Source: Owenia fusiformis (Eukaryota; Annelida; Polychaeta; Sabellida; Oweniidae). Taken from it: a stretch of 64,000 nucleotides of DNA. The stretch is from contig CAIIXF020000008.1 in NCBI GenBank assembly GCA_903813345.2, positions 6,333,341-6,397,340 of the forward strand, in the 5' to 3' direction. Shown here piece after piece: positions 36,001 through 46,115 of the stretch (position 1 is the stretch's first letter; every line of letters begins with the position of its first letter). Position numbers and translations under genes: made by a program. The notes beneath the pieces are model-generated. The model was not told the DNA's origin and searched no databases. It worked only from the letters and a program-made list of their open reading frames with translations.

Positions 36001-39000
36001 CATAATATTTCCGCAGTAATCGTCACCTGAAACCAGTCTGCTTATACAAGAAGGGAGCATCCTTGGGGACCCCTTAGAAGCAGGATACAAGTCTTTATAA
36101 TGAAATATCTCTGGGGACCCCTTAGCAGGATACAACTCTATTCTAAATTCTGCTTTTGAGCAGAAAGAAATTTTAAAATCCCATAGGTTCTAAAATAACA
36201 GGAAATGCTATTTTATCCCTTTGGAAGTTATATAGAAACACTTCTTTTAGTGTGAACTTTTAGTATGAGATTTAAAACTAGAAAATGGAATTAAAAAGCA
36301 TATCCACTGAAATATGATAATCAATCCCATCACAGAAAGAATTGAAAAATAGAATGTATTGGAGGGAGCTCATTGGCTAGATACTCTTTTTACTATCCTG
36401 GTATATTTTCAATTAATGAATGGAGGGGTTGATCCATATATTACATGTAGAATTATTTCAGTTTTGTTCAAAATTCATAGAGACACCATTTTTGAAACAA
36501 TAAGCAACCCCAAAATCGACAAAATCAATTTTCAACACCCATCTTAATATTAGTTTGGTCATACATTCCACATAAATCAACCTCAGCACCTTTAAGTTGT
36601 AATCAGATGAACATGAATAAGAACCTCATCTCTAATTTAAAAATCTCAATGGATATCAAAGTGTCCCCTCTAACAGCCAATAGTCCTTCTTTAATTACAA
36701 AATCTTGGAATGTAATTTAAAGTAGCTCTTCTCCGCTTTGCATCATTTACACACAACAACTGCTGGTTTGGCATTTTGTAAATCATATCATTAAGCGTGA
36801 GAAAAAGTTCTTTTTTATCTGTCTAACCATTAATGTTGCAAGATAAGATACGGTGGCTTATATTTAGATGGGAAGAGGAAACTGTATAGAGATTAGCACT
36901 TAACTGTCAGTTGGAAACTTACTGTGTTGCTAGGCTACCTTTCAAGTTCTGCTGAACTTTTTCTTCATTTCTGAGCTCTATGCAATACAAGTAACATTTT
37001 GCAGTGATTTTAATATTTTTCTGGTATGTGGTCATCTAATATAGATACGCATCAATATTTGTATTCTTTAAAAGTTCAAAATTATTCAGTATTTACAACT
37101 CAGGCTCAATTCTTAAAGGCTCCTATTTCATTCATATTAATCAGACCATTTAAAGGCACTTTTTATAGACACAAATGGAATTTTATGCCATTTAATGATT
37201 AAATTGAAAAGGAATATGGTGCCAGTAGGGTATATTATTATATAAATTGAAAGTCTATTATATTTTAACATGTTTTTGGTTTGAAAATATAAAATAAACG
37301 AGTAGTTATGGTAAAATTTTACTTTTTCTTTTATTACTCCTATGAGGATGTGGTTTTTCTGAGAGAAATGAAACCAATTATCTTAATATTAAACACAGTA
37401 CTTGCATGTTGACATTTTCATTTTTGAAACTTTTGTCGGGTTCAAAACTGAATTCAAAATTGTGTTCTTCAACGTAAAGGATGTCAGATTATGAATTTAC
37501 AATGAACTAAATGTTCATAGTGTCTGTCGGATTATAAATTTACAATTATCTAAATGTTCCGTATGGACGACAGTTAGGCTAAGTCTGTAAGCCTTAGATT
37601 AACTCTGAGGTTCTGATTGGAATTTGAATATAGCTTTAGAATTATTCACTTCCTGAACATATAGCTTTAGAATCCAAGCATTATTCACTTCTTGAACATA
37701 TAGCTTTGGAATTTGAGCATCATGCACTTCCTGTAAAGTGAACCTAAGCTTTGGAATCCGAGCATCATTCACTTCCTGTATATTTTGCTTTGGAATCTGA
37801 GCATCATTTACTTCCTGTATATATAACTGTATATTATATATGATAGTGATGTTATAATATCATTATAATTCCAGTCACAAAAATCATGAAAAATATAAAT
37901 TACCATGGAAACTAATAAAACCAAGAAACCCATTTTGGCAGGGCTTATAATACTTTACATGGAATATGTTTTGTTTAATTATTGGAACTTAATAATAATG
38001 ATATAAAACAAAAAATTATAGAAATGTGTTGAAAAACTGCCAACTGACAAACTTGATAAAGAAAATTCAATTTTAGCTAACATGATCTTAATTTTCCAAT
38101 AATTTCTATGATACAAAATATTTTTCATGAGATATATATATTTCATATACTCATACATTCATTTTGGGATTTCCATTCAGCTTTCTAGAAAACGGACTAA
38201 TTTGACCTTGTTAAGATGGTAAAGTAGGAGATAGGGAAATTGGGCTGAATGTGTAGGCGTTTGTACGTAAGATTTAAGGACTGTTTCACCGTAAGTTGCA
38301 GCTGTACCCAGTTTACAGAACTTTGCATTGGAAGTGCAATATTGGAACTTTGGTTAAGAGGTACATGAGGGTTTGCATACAGCTGCTTCAAAGTCCAGAC
38401 AGGAAAGAAACAGTATCTACTTCTATAGGAATCCTTGGAGTCTCAATGTCTTCGACAACAAATAATATTGACCCAGGGGGAGTTGTCTCTGGTTACCCAA
38501 TCAACAGTGCTTTTAACCCAGGAAGTGGGAACTACCTTGAGAATTAGTGTCCTTGATAGGCTAATAACTGTTTGTATCTTATTGGGTTTTGTTGTTTGTA
38601 ATCTGCTAAAATTGAAAAGAATAGAAAATTCTGTAAAAGTTTATAAAACTCGAAAATACCATCTATGATGAAATTAGTGAGTTAAGGGAGAATGAAAAGG
38701 TTACCCGTCACTATTTTAATTTTATCTGTTTTTAGACCTATAGTATAGTATTTTTGCCATTTTCTGAATGACACTATTTAAAACATATGCTTCTCAATCA
38801 TAAGATGCATGATTGATAAAATGAAGTGGATGGTGAGAAAGTGGAAAAGTCAGTGTGCCCCATCAGTATTTTAATATTTATATATTTAAAACTTAAAGTT
38901 CATTACCTATTTTTGTCATTTTCTGAATGACTTTGTTTGATTTGTATTAAAAACAATGACGTTCATGTGCAGTAGTACTATAAAAGTATTTGATTAATTG

Positions 39001-42000
39001 AATCTAAGTCTGGTCATTCATATCAGTTTCTGCTAATAAGGGAGAGAAAGTGGAAATCTACTTAAATATTAACTATTTAAAACCAAAGCATATTATATAT
39101 TTTTGCCATTTTCCGAATGACTTTGTTTGACTTGTATTAAAAACAATGACGTTTATGTGGAGTAGTAGTGTAAAAATAATTGATTAATTGTTACTTAGTC
39201 TGGTCATTCACTTTAGTTTCTGCTATTACATGGGAGGGTGAGAAACTGGAAATATACTTTATTATTGTCTATTTAAACCAAAGTGTATTCTATATTTTTG
39301 TCATTTTCTGAATGACTTTGTTTGACTTGTATTAAAAACGATGACGTTCATGTGGAGTAGTAGTGTAAAAATAATTGATTAATTGAGTCTTAGTCTGGTC
39401 ATTCATATCAGTTTCTGCTATAATAAGGGAGGGTGAGAAAGTGGAAAACTTTAGTATTATCTATTTAAATCCAAAGCATATTATATATTTTTGCCATTTT
39501 CTGAATGACTTTGTTTGACTTGTATTAAAAACGATGACGTTTATGTCGAGTAGTAGTGTAAAAATAATTGATTAATTGATACTTAGTCTGGTCATTCACT
39601 TTAGTTTCTGCTATTAGAAGGGAAGGTGAGAAAATAGAAAACTACTTTGGCATTATCCATTATTAAAACCTGAAGTATATTATCTATTTTTACAATTTTA
39701 TGAATGAATACTATATTAGGACAATGACATACTTGTTGTTGATTGGGGCAATAGTGATTGATTAATTAAACCCGTCTGGTCATAATGACTTTTGCATTCT
39801 CACTCTAATCTTAAAAGTACATGTGTAGAATTAACTTTATAGAAATTGTACTTATCCATACATAGCCCCTCGTTTCTAAAAACCAAGGATGGATCTGATC
39901 AGTGATAACTGAAATGTATACATTGAAGAACGTTTGCATTTGTTTTTCTCAAAACGTTCCTGTAATTATATTGTATGATTCTGAATACAATCTGTGCTGT
40001 TTACTTTTCGATCTTTTTTGGGATGGGATTTATGAAATGATTAAGAAAATATTGGTTGGTCTGGTTAATTATAAATGTGGCTTATGATTTTTGCACCCCT
40101 CTATGACAAATTCAAACTTTATCAAGTAGGTAAATACAAGGGGTGATCCAAAAATCTTAGACACCCTGCTCTAATTTTGTTGGTTAACAAAGTTAGATCG
40201 GGGGATCCAAGACTTTTGGGTCACCCCTCGTTCCTAGAGCCCTAGAGTTCCATATATACTTTTTTATTTGATATTTTGATTTTCAGTAAAACCTATCTGG
40301 TGGGACACCTTTCTTTAAGGAATGCCTGTCTACAAAGAACAGTTCAAAAGAACCAAATATTTTCCCATTGAATTACATGTTATAAGACCTTCTCTGTGAG
40401 GAACACATGTCAACTTGAAATAAGCAACAGTGTTATAAGGTCAAATTATGAAAATCCACCTGTTCACAAGGAACATGGTGTATTAGATATAGATATAGAT
40501 TAGGAAGCTGATTGTTGACATTTGACAAGCTGCGACATCCTTACCACTGTCAATTACCCCAATATTTTTTTTAATTAATCTGTTTGTTAAAAATTGCCAA
40601 TTGACACTAATGCTTTCTTTCAACAAATGTTGATCTCATCTGACAAGTTGAGATCCCAGGGACTGACACTACTCTTTTAGGAGATAATATAAATGTATTT
40701 GTGTCATATTGAACCAAATCTCATTAAATCTTTTAAAGATCCGATCTTTTTTTAGAAATATTATAGCATAGTTTGAGAAATACAGTCTTACACATACATC
40801 CCAGATTACTCATTCTATTTCACCTTCCTTAACGTTTATTATGTTGTGTGCTGTTGTCATGGTGATCTAATATGTTTACTTTCATCAGGAACTTTTTCAG
40901 ATAGATTTAACTTTTTAGGTTTTTTACAAATGTTCCATCATCAAGTTTTTATCTATTGTGTTATCTCATCGCTAATGATCAATGAATGATGTCACTAATA
41001 TATTTTCTTTTTATCTTTTGCATTCGAATTGGATTTTACAATTGGTAAGTGTGTATGCAGTTAGGTGTTTGTTTTTAACTAGAATGTTTCGAATTCAGTC
41101 TTCATCAAAAATTTACTCAAAAGCCTTTCTTGGCTATGAACAAATAAAACTATTGTGGCATAAAGATTTTATCATTATAAGCTACAATAGGTACTATTGT
41201 TTCATCTAACCATCTGAAAAGCGGCATAAAATATGTCTCAGCTTTAAGGTAGCGCAAGTAGAAGCTTTTTAAGAGACCCACACCATGGTAATGTTAAGGT
41301 AGACAAATTGGGATACCTTTTAGATCTACTTCTTTGTACAGTGTCATTATATGCAAGAATTATGTGTAAACGATTTATTCTCCAATTTTCACCATCAAAA
41401 GATGATAAATTTTTATTTTTTAAACTGATATTTACAAAAAAAGATGGCTTGTATTGGTAATGTCAAGTGGTAGGTTGTTGATTTTAATTCTGGCAATTTT
41501 AGGCTCAGAGTTAGTTACTGAGCTCCTTTAGTTATTTCCTTTACTTAATAAACATGGTGTAAATAATAATATATTTGTATATTTTCTCTTTGCAGGTCCT
41601 CACAATGCAGCTGAGGCGGGCGAAGATGATGTATTTATGGTGAGTTGGGTCTTTTAGTTTTTGGTATGACCATAACTTATGATTCCGAGAAATTGTAAAA
41701 AGGACCCCAGAGTTATAGCCACAGAATGTAATGTTATGATTTTCTGATTACAAATTCGGATTAGATATAAGTTAGAACAAAGACTTATCTCTTATAAAAT
41801 CTAAAGGTTAGATAAAATTGAGCTATTTTGGAGTTCAATATGTAAATGTTGTTGACCCCAAATCAACTGGGTGAACATAATTTGCAGTTCTCCCATTTGG
41901 AGGCAGTGGGTGGTAGATTTGACCACATGTGGAGCAAAATCAGTCTCTATATTTTCACAAATTTCGATTTTACTCGTACATGTGTATATGTTTTTAATAC

Positions 42001-43341
42001 CAGTGATGGCTTGTTTTGTTGTTATGGCAACAAGTTATAAGAATTAGCTGAGAAAACAATTAACTTAATTTAACATAGTTTTAGTTTGAAAGGTTTAATT
42101 TTATCTTGAATATTGTTGAACGTTAAATTGTATTGTCAGTATTTGACTTTTTGAATGAGAAATCATCTTGAGCGGCTCAAATGTCTGTAAAAAACTTGTA
42201 AGTTCCAATCCTTTTTTGACTGAAGGGCACTCTCTGGCACTGTACTGTCATTAATTATTAGTTAATAACCTTCTAAAGCTGTGTAGAGCCCTCAGGTGAG
42301 TTAGGATAGTCTCATCACTGTCATTATGAGATAGGATAGGTTCATCTTTGTCATATTCTAGCATATTAATAGATCTGTTATTTCCTGTCATGGTTTATAG
42401 ACTGTAATGCCATCTTTTGTGTGTTCCAGCAACTGAACCTGCCATGTAGGAAGGGTAGCAGCTCCCAGTCAGCAAGTACGGCTAGTACAACCACCAGCTC
42501 TCCCACCCCTCAATCCCCAGGCTTCTCACCCGCCTTTGCGGACCCATTCGCACAAACTTTCACAAATAGCCACAACAGGGACCATTTACATAGAGTTGTG
42601 TATTGGAGCTCTCCCAACTCTAAGCACTCATCTCCTGGTAGTGATAAATCAGGGGGTAGTAGTAAAAGTAACGAGGAGGTCTGGAAACTTCGCTCTGATA
42701 AAACAACTAACAGTGGTAAGGGAACTGGGGTGGGGTCTACTGGGGGAGTAGTGGGAAGCACAGATAATGCACCCGATGACAGCTATGTACAATTTGAACA
42801 CAACAGACCTAGTACACATGACTACTCTTATCCTATGTGCACATTGGATCCAGCATCCAACAAACATGTCTCAGGTAAAAGAGACAGTGTAGGCAGTATA
42901 AAAAAGAACAATTTGGAGTGTACAACCTCTCAACCTCCATTACCAATGAAAAATAAACATAAAAAACGGGATAAAATGGATAGTAAAAATAGGTTATTAG
43001 AGCGTTCACGGTGCGTATACTGTCATGAAGTATTTGTACATGATGAGAATCCACGAGGGAATTGTGAAGACGCCCCTGATCGGGTGGCAAACTGTATAGA
43101 AAAAGTTTCGTGCCTATCGTGTGCTCACTGCATGCTTTACCACTGTATGTCAGATCCTGATGGGGATTATGGTCATCTGTGCGTGTGTGATTCGAGTGAC
43201 GAGAACAATAGCAAGAAATGGACCGTATTAACGGTTTTGTCATTCTTCGTGCCGTGCCTCTGTTGCTACGGGCCACTCACAGCGTGCCACCGTTGTGGGG
43301 TGGCCTGTGGGTGCTGTGGGGGTCGGCACAAAGCAGTTTGA
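15045..43341 (+). CDS. SPRED: Spred, Sprouty-related EVH1-domain inhibitor of Ras-ERK signalling (complete)
   Basis: Coding exons join(15045..15067, 29937..30123, 33723..33891, 41596..41639, 42430..43341), 1335 nt, 444 residues, the length I recall for human SPRED1. Spred proteins bind neurofibromin through EVH1, reach the membrane through the cysteine-rich SPR domain and damp Ras-Raf-ERK signalling. Order: short N-terminus MTDGNMKNADDYLVRVKAQVM; EVH1 about residues 9-126, with NPTFLHWTTEKKKFGLTFQS and PADAKAFDKEIKKAIKD; Ser/Pro/Thr-rich linker; a KBD-like patch near 258-283 (YVQFE, THDYSYP); SPR domain about 335-440 (RCVYCHEVF, SCLSCAHCMLYHCMSD, VPCLCCYGPL, CHRCGVACGCCGG). Exon phases are 2, 0, 1, 0, all matching. 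It cannot be Sprouty because EVH1 is present. A single invertebrate Spred fits, so I give no paralogue number. Confidence 0.95.
16632..16930. repeat. Degenerate minisatellite, unit about 22-25 bp
   Basis: About 13 diverged copies of a unit like AAGGTAATTCTCAACTGAG. The array lies 1.6 kb inside Spred intron 1. Confidence 0.8.
18674..18773. repeat. MITE-like repeat, ATGTCACCACC family, copy 2
   Basis: Starts ATGTCACCACCAGAAGTGG, with the same terminal hairpin as copy 1 and the same following text (GATAGTCT, TTTTTGTGGACA). Right end GGTGGTGCATG is slightly decayed. Confidence 0.65.
19236..19365. mobile_element. MITE, CAGGCCCGTAGCCAGG family, copy 1
   Basis: Left CAGGCCCGTAGCCAGG, right CCTTGCTACGGGCCTG: inverted 16-bp ends with one mismatch. 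Interior has G tracts and AAAATCACTTGAGAAGTGCT, shared with the copies at 30218 and 30990. Confidence 0.75.
21056..21246. mobile_element. 191-bp palindromic MITE flanked by TA
   Basis: Two arms of about 85 bp are near-perfect inverted copies, sharing GAATGCAACTAACGCCTGTC and CATTTAAATATGAAT-like text near the centre. Termini are (G/T)CTGA-CTTGTAT. TA lies on both sides (21054-21055, 21247-21248), fitting a Tc1/mariner-type non-autonomous element. The whole insert could fold as one hairpin. Confidence 0.8.
21555..22870. repeat. 22-bp minisatellite, about 60 copies
   Basis: Unit AACAGAGGCCTACAACATAATG, period 22, with an AGGCCT palindrome in most units. Variants (TATGGC, GAAGCCTACAAGATAATC, GCGTAATAAGC) recur in the same order near 22390, 22597 and 22664, so blocks of several units were duplicated together. 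Confidence 0.92.
24575..24695. repeat. CATACCA/ATCATACCAC low-complexity repeat
   Basis: Irregular runs of CCATACCATACCA and ATCATACCACA, without a fixed period. Confidence 0.7.
28217..28379. mobile_element. MITE, CAGTAAAACC family, copy 2
   Basis: Left TA|CAGTAAAACCTGTCTC, right GGTTTCACTG (28370-28379). 163 bp, interior AAAGTGTTCCACTTGGGAGG and TTCAGTTGGTCTTGG shared with the element at 2517. Confidence 0.7.
28549..28680. repeat. A-rich tandem repeat, unit about 33 bp
   Basis: Four diverged copies of a unit like CTAAAATGTTGCACAAAAAA followed by a TTACAAAAT run. Confidence 0.65.
29005..29475. repeat. TATCATATCACCTATGT-type minisatellite
   Basis: Many imprecise copies of TATCATATCACCTATG. 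Open frames across it (Tyr/Ser/Leu-rich) are an effect of the repeat. It ends 460 bases before Spred exon 2. Confidence 0.85.
29937..30123 (+). CDS. SPRED: Spred coding exon 2 (EVH1, first half)
   Basis: Acceptor TATATTTCTAG (29935-29936), donor GAA|GTAAGTG. 187 bases. Encodes ADDYLVRVKAQVM through IYGQRISDHE, matching the start of the Spred EVH1 domain. Confidence 0.93.
30218..30332. repeat. MITE, CAGGCCCGTAGCCAGG family, decayed copy 2
   Basis: Shares TTTTGGCCCAAAATCACTTG and GTAAAGTGCTC with the 19236 copy and ends ACTACGGGCCTG. The left end is eroded. Confidence 0.6.
30767..31252. repeat. Inverted-end segment AAAGGACCAGGT containing a reverse MITE copy
   Basis: AAAGGACCAGGT at the left faces ACCTGGTCCTTTA at the right. 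Inside, 30990-31107 is a reverse-orientation copy of the CAGGCCCGTAGCC family (GAGCACTTGTCAAGTGATTT, GGGCCAAAGT, TACAGGCCCG). Confidence 0.55.
33723..33891 (+). CDS. SPRED: Spred coding exon 3 (EVH1, second half)
   Basis: Acceptor TTTTCCTTTCCAG (33721-33722), donor GCAG|GTAAGC. 169 bases. Encodes SILNCSLKKDVEYTNANPTF, KKFGLTFQSPADAKAFDKEI and AIKDLLA, the most conserved part of Spred EVH1. Confidence 0.96.
34380..34835 (+). promoter_or_regulatory. Possible internal promoter / alternative first exon of Spred
   Basis: Locally richer in CpG than its surroundings, with CACGTGA E-boxes (near 34391 and 34721), two CCAAT boxes (AACCAATCAGA near 34598, AACCAATCAAG near 34697) and a downstream donor AATTAAG|GTAGGA near 34830. 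A transcript from here would join exons 4 and 5 and lack EVH1. Motif-based inference. Confidence 0.3.
37620..37825. repeat. Tandem repeat, unit about 39-50 bp
   Basis: Five imperfect units of ATAGCTTTGGAATC followed by GAGCATCATTCACTTCCTGT. Confidence 0.7.
38690..39770. repeat. 190-bp tandem repeat, five to six copies
   Basis: The segment TTTTTGCCATTTTCTGAATG recurs near 38750, 38911, 39100, 39294, 39488 and (decayed) 39685, about 190-195 bases apart. Units also share GTATTAAAAACAATGACGTT, ATAATTGATTAATTG and AGTCTGGTCATTCA. Confidence 0.88.
40137..40231. mobile_element. 95-bp hairpin MITE
   Basis: Arms ACAAGGGGTGATCCAAAAAT and its inverse ...TTTTGGGTCACCCCTCGT pair along about 42 bases around a GGTTAA loop. 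Confidence 0.65.
40284..40480. repeat. CAGTAAAACC-family element, decayed
   Basis: Left end CAGTAAAACCTATCTGG followed by GGGACACC and repeated GAACAC/GGAAC text typical of the family. The right end is unclear. Single left ends of the same type occur at 17240 and 34169. Confidence 0.45.
41596..41639 (+). CDS. SPRED: Spred coding exon 4
   Basis: 44-base exon after TTTTCTCTTTGCAG, donor ATG|GTGAGT. Encodes GPHNAAEAGEDDVFM in the linker. Phase 1 in, phase 0 out, which agrees with both neighbours. Confidence 0.88.
41640..42429 (+). other. Spred intron 4
   Basis: 0.8 kb, phase 0. Contains one RFX X-box-like motif, GTTGTTATGGCAAC, at 42018-42031. Otherwise plain. Confidence 0.6.
42430..43341 (+). 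CDS. SPRED: Spred coding exon 5 (linker, KBD-like patch, SPR domain)
   Basis: Acceptor TTGTGTGTTCCAG (42428-42429), stop TGA at 43339-43341. 303 residues. Starts QLNLPCRKG, then a low-complexity Ser/Thr/Gly linker, and ends with the cysteine-rich SPR domain GCCGGRHKAV. Confidence 0.95.
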   Translation, partial: QLNLPCRKGSSSQSASTASTTTSSPTPQSPGFSPAFADPFAQTFTNSHNRDHLHRVVYWSSPNSKHSSPGSDKSGGSSKSNEEVWKLRSDKTTNSGKGTGVGSTGGVVGSTDNAPDDSYVQFEHNRPSTHDYSYPMCTLDPASNKHVSGKRDSVGSIKKNNLECTTSQPPLPMKNKHKKRDKMDSKNRLLERSRCVYCHEVFVHDENPRGNCEDAPDRVANCIEKVSCLSCAHCMLYHCMSDPDGDYGHLCVCDSSDENNSKKWTVLTVLSFFVPCLCCYGPLTACHRCGVACGCCGGRHKAV

Positions 43342-45055
43342 CCTCCCCCTTGCCCGCCTTATATCCCACCCTCAGAGCCTCGTGTTGGTGGCCACTTGAT
43401 AGACTGCATAGGTGACTGATATAAAAACCACAGTTTGGATTAATGCAGCGCTTGTATGGCTACAACAAGCTCAGTGTATATTTGTACAGTGTATAACAGT
43501 GGAGCCACAATCATTGTGTTTCTAACAGAAAACAAAATGGCTGCCTGGTAACGAATTGCAGTCTTACATAGCAACATTTTTGAACTTTGCTATCCTTTCA
43601 CATTATCACTTTTGGTGACAATTATACATTGGAAAGAGCAATGTGTTGGAATTATGTGCCAAAGTAGAATTTTCAATTTAGTCTAGTGAACTCCTAGCTA
43701 GCGTTTCAAATAGGAAGCTATGAATGCAATTTTAGGATAATAGAATATCAATGCCCCTCTGAGGAAAATTTCAAATCATGTTAAAAGAAAGGATGCTGGG
43801 TTAACCAAATACTGTGATAGATAAATTTAAGGAATATGTATAGTCAGAATAAAACTTGTCAAATGTTTCAGAATTTTCACTACAGTTTAGATTTTTACGG
43901 ACAACATATTAATGTATCAATGGGTACTTATCAGTGTATCATCCACACATATTAATATTGGTAGAATGGCTTGAAATTGACAAGCTATGATGAGCCATAA
44001 ATGCTCCTAATAAGTGACACAGTGATTATATAGAGTAATTGCTTGAATTATTTCAAACAAATAGCTATGGCACTGTATGTTCCTTATAGTTGGTGCAGTT
44101 CATACCATATTCTTCTTAATATGAGCTATATACTTTGCTATTGGCCAAAATTATTTGAGACTAAATCAGATAACCCAACAACTAGAGATACTCTTTTATT
44201 TTTGAATGTATCTTAACAATGGTAATGACCATTACAAAAAAACAAAAAATTGAATTTATAATAAAATATGAGTAATTAAATTTGTTATTTATCTGCTAAA
44301 TTGTTTCTAATACTCAACATTTTCTCATTGACATTTAATCTTCATCCAGAAAAGTTCAAATGATTTTTTAATAACTGACCCGTTGATACATTCTTATATG
44401 TAGTTCTGTATAAAATCACTTGTTCCAAAATCAGATTATGTATCATTAATGTGGAGTCTTTGTATCAATAGAATTACTAGCTGTTATGTTAAGTACTTGA
44501 TTGAATTTGTTTTCTGAAAAATTCCCGGTAGAGCATTTCAAACCACTTTATGGTAACTTTGTATTTATTCTTGATTTACAAAAATTTTGAACATTCATAT
44601 ATGTAACCAAAGTGTCTTAATGCTAAATTCAATTGTAGTTTGAAAATCCATAACTGTAGAAAGAAACACATCAAAAACGAATCATGTTCAAATCATTAAA
44701 TAATTGCAGTATGTCATACATTAAGATGTAAGAATGTAGTATAAAATCATGTCAGTTCTGCTAGTGCTTTCGTAAATGTACATGACAGATAAGCCACACA
44801 GAGAAGATCATTGTTTAATACTGATTATATAGTACATGTAGTTTTCATGTATCGTAAATTACTTGGAAATTAAATTGTATTTGAGCACAATCGTTCAGAT
44901 TTTCCAAGAATTAACTGTTAACCAACCAACTATGAATATTGCCAAATGTGAATTATAAGCTTGGGACTATATCAACTTGCTTAACAGGTCTAAACAGAGA
45001 ACTCTCTCTCTATTCTCTGGGAGTGGGAACTATAGGAGAGGGTCCTCAGTTAAAC
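43342..45055 (+). other. Spred 3' UTR and flank
   Basis: Non-coding. AATAAA at 43848-43853 is the first canonical poly(A) signal after the stop codon; another (48810-48815) lies beyond the tandem array, so a very long 3' UTR is possible. No gene recognised. Confidence 0.5.
43848..43853 (+). terminator. First canonical poly(A) signal after Spred
   Basis: AATAAA about 510 bases past the stop codon. Which signal is used cannot be told from sequence. Confidence 0.35.
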
Positions 45056-45059
45056 ATTC

Positions 45060-46115
45060 ATTGTGATTGTGTAGTATATGAGTTTAAAACAGCAGTGTAG
45101 CATCAGCTAATGTTCATAAGTGATTGTGTAGCATAAGCATATGTTCATAAGTGATTGTGTAGTGTCAGCTTATGTTCATAAGTGATTGTGTAGCATAAGC
45201 ATATGTTCATAAGTGATTGTGTAGCGTCAGCTTATGTTCATAAGTGATTGTGTAGCATAAGCGTATGTTCATAAGTGATTGTGTAGAATAAGCTTATGTT
45301 CATAAGTGATTGTGTAGCATAAGCTTAAGTTCATAAAAGATTATCCTGTGTAGCATAAACTAATGTTATTAATTTATTGTAATTGTATAACAGAAGCTAA
45401 TGTTTATCAGTGATTCAGTATGTGCTTTAATATTCAACAGTTATTGTAAAGCACAAGTTTATGTTCAACAGTGACTGTAAAGCACAAGCTTATGTACAAC
45501 AGTGATCGAAAAGCACAAACTTATGTTCAACAGTGATTGTGAAGCACAGGCTTATGTTCAACAGTGATTTTGATGCAAAGGCTTATGTTCAACAGTTATT
45601 GTAAAGCACAAGCTTATGTACAACAGTGATTGTGAACCACAGGCTTATGTTCAATGGTGATTGTGAAGCACAAGCTTATGTTCAACAGTGATTGTGAAGA
45701 ACAAGCTTATGTTCTACAGTGATTGAAAAGCACAAACTTATGTTCAACAGTGATTGTGAAGCACAGGCTTATGTTCAACAGTTATTGTAAAGCACAGGCT
45801 TATGTTCAACAGTTATTGTAAAGCACAAGCTTATGTACAGCAGTGATTGTGAAGCACAGGCTTATGTTCAGCAGTGATTGTGAAGCACAGGCTTATGTAC
45901 AGCAGTGATTGTGAAGCACATGCCTATGTTCAACAGTAATTGTGAAACACAGGCTGATGTTCAACAGTAATTGTGAAGCACATGCCTATGTTCAACAGTA
46001 ATTGTGAAACACAGGCTGATGTTCAACAGTAATTGTGAAGCACATGCCTATGTTCAACAGTAATTGTGAAACACAGGCTGATGTTCAACAGTTATTGTGG
46101 AGCAGGAGCCTATGT
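45060..46115. repeat. 31-bp tandem array, about 34 copies, two subfamilies
   Basis: Left part (to about 45360): unit AGTGATTGTGTAGCATAAGC followed by TTATGTTCATA, period 31. Right part: unit AACAGTGATTGTGAAGCACA followed by AGCTTATGTTC, also 31. Many left units hold the 12-bp palindrome CATAAGCTTATG. From about 45920 the array becomes a 62-bp two-unit repeat (CACATGCCTATG alternating with CACAGGCTGATG), present about three times. Confidence 0.93.

Larger units (their letters stand above)
33892..41595 (+). other. Spred intron 3
   Basis: 7.7 kb, phase 1. Contains a CpG-richer block with promoter-like motifs (34380-34835), a 39-50-bp tandem repeat (37620-37825), a 190-bp tandem repeat (38690-39770) and a hairpin element (40137-40231). 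Confidence 0.7.

Noticed and set aside
42510-43276. Long antisense and alternative-frame ORFs over Spred exon 5
   Set aside because: The Spred frame carries the SPR domain and matched splice phases; the others are overlaps caused by its composition.
45060-46115. CRISPR-like regular spacing of a 31-bp unit
   Set aside because: Units are contiguous and alike with no unique spacers, no cas genes, and the DNA is animal.
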